A stretch of 64,000 bases of DNA from an uncultured Duncaniella sp. (GTDB lineage: Bacteria; Bacteroidota; Bacteroidia; Bacteroidales; Muribaculaceae), in the NCBI RefSeq assembly GCF_910577345.1, contig NZ_CAJTMT010000001.1, forward strand, positions 1-64,000, given 5' to 3'. This document shows positions 1 through 7,171 of the stretch, one piece after another. Numbering within the stretch: the stretch's first letter is position 1; the number at the start of each line of letters is the position of its first letter. The notes under the pieces were generated by a model, which saw nothing but the letters and a program-made list of their open reading frames with translations, was not told the DNA's origin and searched no databases. The position numbers were made by a program, and so were the translations under genes.

Positions 1-921
1 ATGCCATACAATTCAAACACGCGGATAGAAATTGATGCTCTCGTAAATGTGGCATCAGAGGCATTGGCTGAGAAAAAAGATTTCGGTGCCAATCTTTCTG
101 ATGACAAGAAAGCGGCGATAGCTGAGATTGTGCGTCTCGGAACGTCAGCCGGAGGTCAGCGGGCAAAAGCAATCATTGCTTATAATAAAAACACGGGAGA
201 AGTTCGGTCCGGCCAGGTTGACGCTCCCGCAGGATTTGATTATTACCTGATAAAACTTGATGGAGTGACGGCGGAAGCCGGTTTCCGTGAAACTCAGAAT
301 TTCGGACGACTCGAATACTCATTTTACAAATTGGTAAAAGAGTGTGGCATAGAGATGTCGGAATGCTCATTGATTGAAGAGAACGGTCGTGCCCATTTCC
401 TTACCAAGCGCTTTGATCGCGTCAATGGGGAAAAAGTACACATGCAGACCCTATGTGCTGTGGCTCATTATGACTATCGTTTGCTCAGGGCATATTCCTA
501 CGAGCAGGCACTCAATGTGATGCGCACACTCAGGTTGCCATACTCCCAAGCACAAGAGATGTTCCGAAGGATTGTGTTCAATGTGGTGGTCCGCAATCAG
601 GATGACCATACCAAGAACATATCATTCCTGATGGATAAGAATGGAAAATGGAGATTGTCGCCGGCATACGATATGGGATTTTCATATAATCCGGATGGTG
701 GGTGGACATCGCAACATCAAATGTCAATAAACGGCAAGTTCGACGGTATCACCCGTAGTGACCTATTGGAGATTGCCAAAAGAAACAACATCAAGGAAGC
801 CGCAGAAATAATCGACCAAGTCAGCACAGTTGCCTCCGGCTGGGGAAGCATAGCCAGTGAGTGTGGGGTACCGGACAAAATGCTTGACGCAATAATGGCG
901 CAATTCCAGTTCATGCACTGA
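1..921 (+). CDS. hipA: HipA-type serine/threonine kinase toxin, C-terminal part (5' end outside window)
   Basis: This is the catalytic part of a HipA-family protein kinase, the toxin of HipBA type II toxin-antitoxin modules; in characterised members it phosphorylates translation factors such as glutamyl-tRNA synthetase. The Gly-rich ATP loop GTSAGGQRAKA lies at residues 47-57. The catalytic segment NQDDHTKN is at about 199-206, and the metal-binding SPAYDM is at about 220-225. HipA proteins are usually 400-440 residues, so roughly 100 N-terminal residues are missing. The Met at base 1 is probably internal, and the gene runs in from upstream. Its HipB-like antitoxin, if present, would lie before the window. 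The active-site residues look intact. A strong hairpin follows the stop codon. The family call is secure; the physiological target is not known from sequence. Confidence 0.9.
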   Translation: MPYNSNTRIEIDALVNVASEALAEKKDFGANLSDDKKAAIAEIVRLGTSAGGQRAKAIIAYNKNTGEVRSGQVDAPAGFDYYLIKLDGVTAEAGFRETQNFGRLEYSFYKLVKECGIEMSECSLIEENGRAHFLTKRFDRVNGEKVHMQTLCAVAHYDYRLLRAYSYEQALNVMRTLRLPYSQAQEMFRRIVFNVVVRNQDDHTKNISFLMDKNGKWRLSPAYDMGFSYNPDGGWTSQHQMSINGKFDGITRSDLLEIAKRNNIKEAAEIIDQVSTVASGWGSIASECGVPDKMLDAIMAQFQFMH

Positions 922-981
922 CTTTGAGTAAATATTGCAAAATACCTTCCTTTCGGGATGCGATCAGTGAGGGTAGAATGT

Positions 982-1029
982 GAATCAGGCACTCTTGTCG
1001 CAGGGAATGCCGACAGGAGTGCCTGATTC
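982..1029 (+). terminator. Hairpin terminator after hipA
   Basis: A perfect 13-bp inverted repeat (GAATCAGGCACTC and its complement at 1017-1029) with a 22-nt loop begins about 60 bp after the hipA stop. It is followed by TGTAC and then a run of six T. It fits a Rho-independent terminator for hipA and may also serve the convergent gene at 1084-1638. Confidence 0.65.
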
Positions 1030-1044
1030 TGTACTTTTTTCAAT

Positions 1045-1092
1045 ATTTAATGGTTGTGATTATTCGTCATTTAATGGTTGTGGTTATTCGTC
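1045..1092. repeat. 24-bp tandem duplication over a stop codon
   Basis: Two adjacent 24-bp units (1045-1068 and 1069-1092) differ at one position. The second unit contains the last two codons and stop codon of the minus-strand gene at 1084-1638. The duplication therefore places a second copy of the same stop just beyond it. Confidence 0.85.
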
Positions 1093-1638
1093 GAATGTCA
1101 TTTCGTCGAAACCGGCGGCGTCAAATTCGTCCTCGTTGAATTCGGTTGTACCATAGAAGTCGTCGTCGAGGTCGGTTGAGGCTGCGGTCTGGGCTGCTTT
1201 AGCGTCGATTTTCGCATCGAAATCGTCGAGATCCACGAATTGTGCTGGAGCTTCGCCCATAGAGATGGTACACAGCGGGTCGCGGAGGCTCTTTCCGGGG
1301 ATTGATTTTTTCATCTCAAGGAAGAATGAGCGGTCGGTCATGTAGTCAAAGACCCATACGAGGCGCTGTCCGTCATCTTCAATGAAATCGCTAAGGGGGG
1401 TGTCGTCCATCAGGTAGACATCTTCGGAGGAGTCGGAGCCCATGTCTTCGAGACAGATTTCCTGATTGCGTTCCCATCCGTCGTCGCAGAGGAAGAATGA
1501 ACTGAATTGGCTTTTGTCGTAACCTACTGAATCACAGATTGCATTGCGCAGGTCGAGGAAAGTTGCGTCAGCATCTATCTGGATTTCACGCTTGAAGTTG
1601 TCAACTTCGTCAGAAACAATGCGAAAATTAAATATCAT
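1084..1638 (-). CDS. pRiA4b ORF-3-like (PRiA4_ORF3 fold) protein
   Basis: This 184-residue acidic protein begins with the beta-strand pattern MIFNFRIVSDEVDNFKREI, followed by the ATFLDLRNAICDSVGYD segment. That segment is typical of the plasmid pRiA4b ORF-3-like domain found widely in Bacteroidales and in some transposon passenger genes. The domain has no agreed biochemical role. Residues from about 145 to the end are very Asp/Glu-rich (DLDDDFYGTTEFNEDEFD) and probably disordered. It stands alone and converges with hipA. A possible imperfect -7 box (TACTTTCG on the minus strand, near 1716-1723) lies upstream. The 3' end carries a 24-bp tandem duplication. The family assignment rests on N-terminal pattern and length only. 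Confidence 0.7.
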   Translation of the reverse strand: MIFNFRIVSDEVDNFKREIQIDADATFLDLRNAICDSVGYDKSQFSSFFLCDDGWERNQEICLEDMGSDSSEDVYLMDDTPLSDFIEDDGQRLVWVFDYMTDRSFFLEMKKSIPGKSLRDPLCTISMGEAPAQFVDLDDFDAKIDAKAAQTAASTDLDDDFYGTTEFNEDEFDAAGFDEMTFDE

Positions 1639-1850
1639 ATCGGAAGAATATTGTTTTTCAATTAGAATTTCATTTGTCGAGGGGCCGTTCTCTGTACGGC
1701 CGTGAATCTATACTGCGAAAGTAATAACTTTTTTTTAAATCGGAAAAAGTTTGATGGAAAAATATGCGTTGACTTAACGGATAGCCGGTCGCGGAGGGAT
1801 ATTTTTTGACCCGGTTTGCATTATCGCACCATTTCGGGCCGTGGCGGGTA

Positions 1851-1858
1851 TAACTTTG
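1851..1858 (+). promoter_or_regulatory. Bacteroidetes -7 box (TAACTTTG)
   Basis: TAACTTTG matches the TAnnTTTG -7 consensus of Bacteroidetes sigma-ABfr promoters. No TTTG occurs at the usual 19-21 bp upstream, so only half of the promoter is recognisable. Its position favours translation from the ATG at 1873 rather than from an upstream ATG at 1816, which would lie before the transcript start. Confidence 0.45.
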
Positions 1859-1872
1859 CAGTAAAAAAAGCT

Positions 1873-2445
1873 ATGGAAAACAATCCGACACCAAAAGAAT
1901 GCAGGACAGGGACAGCCAAGTCGCCTTCGTCAAAAATAAAGTGGGACAAACCGGTCTCACGGGCCTTTTATGAAAAATTGAGACTGAAGATTGATAAAAT
2001 CTATAAAGATTTGAAATATAGTCCGAGTTGGGTAGCAGAGATTATGGAATATGTGGACCTCTATTTGCGCACCGGGGAATACCCGAACCGCACATGGAGG
2101 TGTGAGGAGCCTGTTTTGGCAATATTTTTCTGCCTGAAGTTTGATATTGACGTGGCCATCAAGCGTTCGGCTGATTGCCGGCGCCGTGCGGCTGAACGCC
2201 GTGCGCGCAAGGAGGCGGAGCGTATTGCGGCAGCCGGGGAACAGTCTGGGGAAGCGGCAGGAAATGAAAATGTCCCCCGCCGTGAGGAAAATTCCTGGGC
2301 GGAGGACAGAGATGGTGATGTTTCAATCGGGGTTACGTCCGCTGAACCTTTAGATTGTCAATCCCATTTGACGTTGAGATCGCGGATGAGGGTCGCGGAG
2401 GCGCCGACTGACCCGGTGTGCTGTATGGCAAAGGAGGGGAAGTAG
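1873..2445 (+). CDS. Unrecognised basic protein with Arg/Ala/Glu-rich helix
   Basis: I do not recognise this 190-residue protein. The start at 1873 follows a -7 box; the open frame extends back to an ATG at 1816, but that codon lies upstream of the predicted transcript start. Residues about 25-90 look like a compact alpha-helical domain with several Trp/Tyr (YSPSWVAEIMEYVDLYLRTG, then TWRCEEPVLAIFFCLKFDID). Next comes a charged helix (RRRAAERRARKEAERIAAA), and the tail is Gly/Glu/Asn-rich. Its last 88 bp overlap the 3' end of the convergent beta-helix gene. The tail from about residue 165 is therefore antisense to conserved coding sequence and may be a late extension. It could be a small DNA-binding or structural protein; no function is claimed. 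Confidence 0.5.
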   Translation: MENNPTPKECRTGTAKSPSSKIKWDKPVSRAFYEKLRLKIDKIYKDLKYSPSWVAEIMEYVDLYLRTGEYPNRTWRCEEPVLAIFFCLKFDIDVAIKRSADCRRRAAERRARKEAERIAAAGEQSGEAAGNENVPRREENSWAEDRDGDVSIGVTSAEPLDCQSHLTLRSRMRVAEAPTDPVCCMAKEGK

Positions 2446-4841
2446 AGCGGGCTTACCTTGGCGGTCAGGAATACTTCTGACTTTACAGCAGGGTCAGCCG
2501 ATGTCGCAGCCGGAGCTTCGGAGCGTGCGCTTGCCGTCAATTGTCCGTTGCTTATCTCGACAGAGATGTGACATGGATTGCGGAAGCAGTTTGTGGCCAC
2601 AGGTTCGCTGACGGGTGTGACTTCGCCGTCGATGTAGCGGATGAGTCGGAAGGTGACAGCCTTGTCGTAGTCGGGAGTGCGTTCGATGCGCAGACCGTAG
2701 CCTGTCCGGGTTGCCGCGTTGAAGCTGATGCAGATGTCCATGTATTGTCCGGTTGCGCTACCGAATCCCTGACCGGGGCCCTTGCTCGGTTCGGCCACAA
2801 GGGAGAGGTGCATTCCCTTGCATCCGGGACGCATCGGGGTGTAGGAGAGGCGCGCTCCACGGGTTGCCTGGACAAGTCCGAGTCCGGTTGCAGCATCGAC
2901 ACCGCGTCCGTAATACCAGCTCAGGTTCTCGTCGGGAGTCCAGTCGTGGAGGTTGGTGTCGGCGGGCTTGTATGAATCGAAATGCCAGAAACCGGGACGG
3001 CCTGGCTTTCCTTTGCGGATGGGGATTTCTGCGAAGGAGGTGTAGAGTGTCCGTTCCTTGTTCGGATTGCTCTTTGACATTTTGGGTAGTATCTCGCTGT
3101 TGAAGGCCACGGTCTTACCTTCGCCCGCACGGCTGTCGGAATGTTTGGGTGTGATTGTCGCTGAGATGAAACAACCGTGGTCGGCACTTGTCAGGGGATA
3201 GCTTGCGGCGGAGAGTCCGTGTCCGTGGCGGACGGCAACGGAGTCGGCAAGGTCTGGGCGCGAGGAGCGATACCAGACGATGTAACTGTCATCCGTGCCA
3301 TCGCCGGTGAGGGTATAGCCCGCTTTAAGTGAGGTTTTGTCAAGAACAATGCCGGGTGTCGAAGCGAATCCGGGTGCATCTTTAAGGAAGGGGCTGATTT
3401 TAACGGCAGTCGCGCCTACCAGACCGTTGGCAGTCGAGGCGGTCACGATGCTTTCGACTGCACGGGGAAATTTGTTGGCGCTCGTGGCGGTCGCACGTCC
3501 GGCCACTGATTGGAGTTTCAGTGTTGTGGGCCCGGCCCATTTGATGCTAAGGATGGGATTGGGGACATCATAGTCGCCCCAAAGGCGGAGCGAGGGGGTG
3601 AGGTTGATGGTATCGCCCTGCGCTTCGAGTTCCTTTCCGGAAGATAGGAGACGGAGTGCGACGGGAAGGGATGTGAGGGAGGTCGACATCGCCTCTTCCG
3701 CTTTGTGGATTTCGGGAAGAACGCCGAGCGGATCCCAACCATCATTGCCACCGAAGAGATTGGGGGTGTTGTAGATGGTTTTTCCATCAACAGTCACCTT
3801 GTAGGCTTTGAGCAGCGGCGAGGATGTCAGGTCGGCGCTGAGTTCGGGGCGGTTGGCGTCGATGGTGACGGGTGTTCCGTTAAGTGTGACGTTGCTCTGG
3901 TAGCAGCGTATCGGCGAGGCATCGCGGGTCCATTGGAGAGTGACGGGATTGTCGGACGTGAAGCGGGTGTCAATCATGCTCACCATGCCGGGGGCTTTCG
4001 TCAGATACTGGGTGCCGTTGACCAGAGAGTGGATGTCGCAGTTGAGGAAGACGGCTCCGGTCGAGGCTGTGGAGTAGAAGGGCTTTCCGCTGAAAAAGGT
4101 GAAACGGCAATCGAGATAGACAGCAGAACCGGCCAAGGCATCGTCGGTGCATTCGAAATAGCAATCCTTGAAGAGCGAACGGTGTGCACCGACGAAGGGA
4201 CAGAGGTTCAGACGGCTCAGAAAACGGCAGTTGCGGGCAAAGAGTCGGTCAGTCCCTTCGCAGATGCCAAGTTGGGCCTGCACGATGGCTTCGCGGCGTT
4301 TGGGGCGGTTGAGTTTGGGATCGCGGGGATAGACGAGGTCAAGGTTGCAGTAATTGCCGAAAGTGATGTTCTCGGTGCGCAAACTTTTGCCGAAGAAATG
4401 AAACATGGTGAAGTTACCGAGCGCGCCCTGTGTCTGCCCTCTGTTCACGGCAAAGACCACATCCTCGGGATTTTCCGCAAGTCCGAGAATCGACAGATTG
4501 TCACACCGGATTTCTGCGGCGTAGGGGATGCTTCCCGAATTCTTGGGATTGCGGCGGATGGCGGGGTCGTCAGGGTCATCGAGCCAGTAGACACCGGGAG
4601 CCACGAGGAGGGTGACGTTTGATTCCTTTGCATTGTTGACGGCCTCGATGGCTTTCAGCGCATCCTTGAAGGCGTAGGGCGAATCGGGAGCGTCGGGCGC
4701 AAGCAGAAAAGTCCCTGCCCCGAGCTTATAATTGCAGTCCGCTGCGGTGACGGTGCCGGTGGTCTTGTTGAAGGTATAATCCGCGGCTGAGGCGACCGGG
4801 GAAAGAAAGAGCAGCGCGGAGAATATGATTGGTTTAAACAT
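2358..4841 (-). CDS. Secreted right-handed beta-helix protein, pectinesterase-like
   Basis: This 827-residue protein has a clear signal peptide (MFKPIIFSALLFLSPVASA, then AD). Residues about 40-350 carry the repeated pattern of a parallel beta-helix of pectin lyase or pectinesterase type: KDALKAIEAVNNA near the start, VAPGVYWLDDP, then rungs such as SLFKDCYFECTDDALAGSAV, CRFTF and CDIHSL. The C-terminal half (about 400-827) looks like beta-sandwich modules, ending in a concanavalin-like stretch (YMDICISFNAATRTGYGLRIE). It is probably exported to the periplasm or surface and acts on plant pectin, but I cannot assign catalytic residues. No SusC/SusD pair adjoins it. It may be cotranscribed with the dehydrogenase upstream, but a long hairpin lies between them. 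Confidence 0.65.
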   Translation of the reverse strand: MFKPIIFSALLFLSPVASAADYTFNKTTGTVTAADCNYKLGAGTFLLAPDAPDSPYAFKDALKAIEAVNNAKESNVTLLVAPGVYWLDDPDDPAIRRNPKNSGSIPYAAEIRCDNLSILGLAENPEDVVFAVNRGQTQGALGNFTMFHFFGKSLRTENITFGNYCNLDLVYPRDPKLNRPKRREAIVQAQLGICEGTDRLFARNCRFLSRLNLCPFVGAHRSLFKDCYFECTDDALAGSAVYLDCRFTFFSGKPFYSTASTGAVFLNCDIHSLVNGTQYLTKAPGMVSMIDTRFTSDNPVTLQWTRDASPIRCYQSNVTLNGTPVTIDANRPELSADLTSSPLLKAYKVTVDGKTIYNTPNLFGGNDGWDPLGVLPEIHKAEEAMSTSLTSLPVALRLLSSGKELEAQGDTINLTPSLRLWGDYDVPNPILSIKWAGPTTLKLQSVAGRATATSANKFPRAVESIVTASTANGLVGATAVKISPFLKDAPGFASTPGIVLDKTSLKAGYTLTGDGTDDSYIVWYRSSRPDLADSVAVRHGHGLSAASYPLTSADHGCFISATITPKHSDSRAGEGKTVAFNSEILPKMSKSNPNKERTLYTSFAEIPIRKGKPGRPGFWHFDSYKPADTNLHDWTPDENLSWYYGRGVDAATGLGLVQATRGARLSYTPMRPGCKGMHLSLVAEPSKGPGQGFGSATGQYMDICISFNAATRTGYGLRIERTPDYDKAVTFRLIRYIDGEVTPVSEPVATNCFRNPCHISVEISNGQLTASARSEAPAATSADPAVKSEVFLTAKVSPLYFPSFAIQHTGSVGASATLIRDLNVKWD

Positions 4842-4880
4842 GCTGTGACGATTGTGCGAAAATCAAAAGCGAATGATAAA

Positions 4881-4984
4881 ACAGGCACAAAAGGACAAAA
4901 GATCAGAAGAAACAAAAGATAGAATTACTATATTTCATAGTAAAAATTTTTGTTTCTTCTGACCTTTTGTCCTTTTGTGTCTGT
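4881..4984. repeat. Long inverted repeat made of two R1 modules
   Basis: Arms 4881-4918 and 4947-4984 are 38 bp long with only three mismatches, around a 28-nt loop. Each arm contains a purine-rich 35-bp module (4884-4918 and, inverted, 4947-4981). The same module recurs at 16363, 16464, 18428 and 30669. The hairpin fills the gap between the dehydrogenase stop and the beta-helix gene start, both on the minus strand. No T-run follows it on that strand, so it is not a standard intrinsic terminator. Confidence 0.85.
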
Positions 4985-5013
4985 TTACGATATTTTAAAC
5001 AGCAACTGTAGAA

Positions 5014-6210
5014 TTACACTTCGAGGTTGAGGTTGAATTCCTCATTCCAGGGAAGACCGTCCTTGGCGAGTTCGGCGAGGAAGGGATCGGGATCGAATTC
5101 CTCAACGTTGTTCACGCCCGGTTTAACCCACTTGCCGGTGAGGAACATCATTGCGCCGACCATCGCGGGCACACCGGTTGTGTAGCTGACAGCCTGCATA
5201 CCTGTCTCGCGGTAGGCAGCCTCGTGTGAGCAGTTGTTCCAGATGTAGTAGGTGAGATGCTTGCCTTCCTTGTCGAGACCCTCGATGCGGCAGCCGATTG
5301 AAGTCTCGCCGTGGTAGTTCTCGCCGAGGTCCTGGGGGTTGGGGAGAACTGCCTTGAGGAACTGGAGGGGAACGATTTTCTGACCGTTGAACTCGACTTC
5401 GTCGATGCGGGCCATACCGATGTTCTGGATTACACGGAGGTGTGTGAGGTATTCCTGACCGAATGTCATCCAGAAGCGGGCGCGCTTGATAGAGGGATAG
5501 TTCTTCACGAGTGATTCGAGCTCTTCGTGATAGAGGAGATAGCTCTCGCGCTCACCGATGTTGGGATAAGTGAGGGTCTTGTGGATTTCAAGAGGGCCGG
5601 TAGTCACCCATTTGCCATCCTCATAGAAGCGGCCGTTCTGAGTGATTTCGCGGATGTTGATTTCGGGGTTGAAGTTGGTGGCGAAAGCCTTGCCGTGGTC
5701 ACCGCCGTTGCAGTCGACGATGTCGAGATACTGCATGTCGGAGAAATAGTGTTTTGCAGCGTAAGCTGTGAACACGCCGGATACACCCGGGTCGAAGCCG
5801 CAACCGAGGATGGCTGTCAGACCAGCGTCCTCGAAACGCTGCTTGTAGGCCCACTGCCATGAGTATTCGAAGTGAGCAACGTCCTTCGGCTCATAGTTTG
5901 CGGTGTCGAGGTAGTTGACTCCGCAGATGAGGCAGGCATCCATGATGGTGAGGTCCTGATAAGGGAGCGCCACGTTGATGACGAGTTCGGGTTTGTGGCG
6001 GTTGAAGAGCTCGACAAGCTGGGGAACGCTGTCGGCATCAACCACATCAGAACTTACATTGGGCTTGCCGATGGCTTCAACGATGGCATCGCATTTGCTG
6101 CGTGTACGCGAGGCAATGACGATTTCGGTGAATACTTCGGGGTGCTGGGCACACTTGTGAGCCACAACGGTACCAACGCCGCCGGCTCCGATAATTACGA
6201 CTTTTGCCAT
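5014..6210 (-). CDS. Carboxynorspermidine/carboxyspermidine dehydrogenase (saccharopine dehydrogenase family)
   Basis: This 398-residue Rossmann-fold enzyme begins MAKVVIIGAGGVGTVVAHKC, with the NAD(P)-binding GAGGVG loop. Its length, the CGFDPGVSGVFTAYA segment near residue 140 and the C-terminal YTTGVPAMVGAMMFLTGKW match the saccharopine-dehydrogenase-like enzymes of gut Bacteroidetes. In those organisms they condense putrescine or diaminopropane with aspartate semialdehyde to give carboxyspermidine or carboxynorspermidine. The partner decarboxylase is not in the window. A saccharopine dehydrogenase or lysine-pathway role is the alternative, but is less usual in this group. An imperfect -7 box (TAATTTCG, minus strand, near 6255-6262) precedes it. 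Confidence 0.82.
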   Translation of the reverse strand: MAKVVIIGAGGVGTVVAHKCAQHPEVFTEIVIASRTRSKCDAIVEAIGKPNVSSDVVDADSVPQLVELFNRHKPELVINVALPYQDLTIMDACLICGVNYLDTANYEPKDVAHFEYSWQWAYKQRFEDAGLTAILGCGFDPGVSGVFTAYAAKHYFSDMQYLDIVDCNGGDHGKAFATNFNPEINIREITQNGRFYEDGKWVTTGPLEIHKTLTYPNIGERESYLLYHEELESLVKNYPSIKRARFWMTFGQEYLTHLRVIQNIGMARIDEVEFNGQKIVPLQFLKAVLPNPQDLGENYHGETSIGCRIEGLDKEGKHLTYYIWNNCSHEAAYRETGMQAVSYTTGVPAMVGAMMFLTGKWVKPGVNNVEEFDPDPFLAELAKDGLPWNEEFNLNLEV

Positions 6211-6273
6211 TTCCTTATTATTGGTATTAAGGTTTTATTAGATGATTATTTTTGCGAAATTATATTGTAGGGT

Positions 6274-6316
6274 ACCACGGGGGAGAATACGCATGTCGGC
6301 CATTCTCTCCCGTGGT
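6274..6316 (-). terminator. Hairpin after the Bax-inhibitor gene
   Basis: ACCACGGGGGAGAAT pairs with ATTCTCTCCCGTGGT, with two G bulged, around a 13-nt loop, just beyond the stop of the minus-strand gene at 6329-7072. A U-run is poorly developed, so termination strength is uncertain. It separates this gene from the dehydrogenase downstream. Confidence 0.45.
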
Positions 6317-6328
6317 TGTCAGTCCTTA

Positions 6329-7072
6329 TCAGTCACGCTGATTTCCGAAGAAGCGGAGGAGATAGAGGAAGAGGTTGATGAAGTCAAGATAGAGGGTGAG
6401 CGCACCGATTGTGGCGAGGTGGCCAGCGTATGATGCGGGTGTCACGAGCGCCATCTGCTTGATTTTCTGGGTGTCCCATGCGGTGAGGCCGATAAAGATG
6501 AGGACACCGGCAATCGAGATGATCCAGTCGAGGGTCGAGCTCTTGGTGAACATGTTGACCAGCGAGGCGATGATGAGGCCGAAGAGGGCATAGAGGAGGA
6601 AGGTGCCCCACTTGGTGAGGTCCTGGGTGGTGAAATAGCCGTAGACACTCATCGCACCGAAGGTTCCGGCACAGATGAAGAAGGTCTTGGCGATTGAAGT
6701 GGCAGTGTAGATGAGGAAGATAGGCGCGAGGGCGAGACCATTGATTCCCGCGAACGCGAAGAACATCAGTGTGGCTGACATCGACGACATTCTGGTGAGA
6801 CGTGCGGAGAGCATTATCACGATGGCGATTTCAGCGATGAGGAGTCCCCAGTAGAACCAACTGTTGGTCAGCATGAAGGTCATGTAGGACGCGGAGTTGG
6901 CGCAGAAGAGTGAGACGAAAGCGGTGACGAGAAGTCCGAGGAACATCTTGAAGTAGACGCGCTTCATCACAGCAGTTGTGGTCTGCTCCACCTGTGAGGA
7001 TGAAGCACGATATCCGTTGTAGGGGTCTCCGCCACCGTAGTAGGGGGGAGGGGTTTGATTGTTGTAGTTCAT
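6329..7072 (-). CDS. Bax inhibitor-1/YccA family membrane protein
   Basis: This 247-residue integral membrane protein has a Pro/Gly/Tyr-rich cytoplasmic N-terminus (about 1-35) and seven hydrophobic segments. The BI-1 family pattern is clear: VYFKMFLGLLVTAFVSLFCA opens helix 1, and ALAPIFLIYT and GALTLYLDFINLFLYLLR close the set. The last segment is the family's conserved C-terminal signature. Bacterial members are thought to act as pH-sensitive calcium-leak channels or to interact with membrane protease complexes; that is family knowledge, not visible here. It is a single gene between argS and the polyamine enzyme, with a hairpin after it. Confidence 0.92.
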   Translation of the reverse strand: MNYNNQTPPPYYGGGDPYNGYRASSSQVEQTTTAVMKRVYFKMFLGLLVTAFVSLFCANSASYMTFMLTNSWFYWGLLIAEIAIVIMLSARLTRMSSMSATLMFFAFAGINGLALAPIFLIYTATSIAKTFFICAGTFGAMSVYGYFTTQDLTKWGTFLLYALFGLIIASLVNMFTKSSTLDWIISIAGVLIFIGLTAWDTQKIKQMALVTPASYAGHLATIGALTLYLDFINLFLYLLRFFGNQRD

Positions 7073-7171
7073 TTCTGTGTTAGTGATGTGTTTTTGTTTG
7101 TCCTGTTATTATATTACTCATTGTTTATTTGACGTTTGAAAAGCCAAATAGTTTAAGCGGGGACAGGAGGA

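Noticed and set aside
3705..4622. 305-codon plus-strand open frame antisense to the beta-helix gene
   Set aside because: It mirrors a long coding sequence with signal peptide and beta-helix rungs. Its own translation is Val/Gly/Glu-rich with no family pattern and no promoter.
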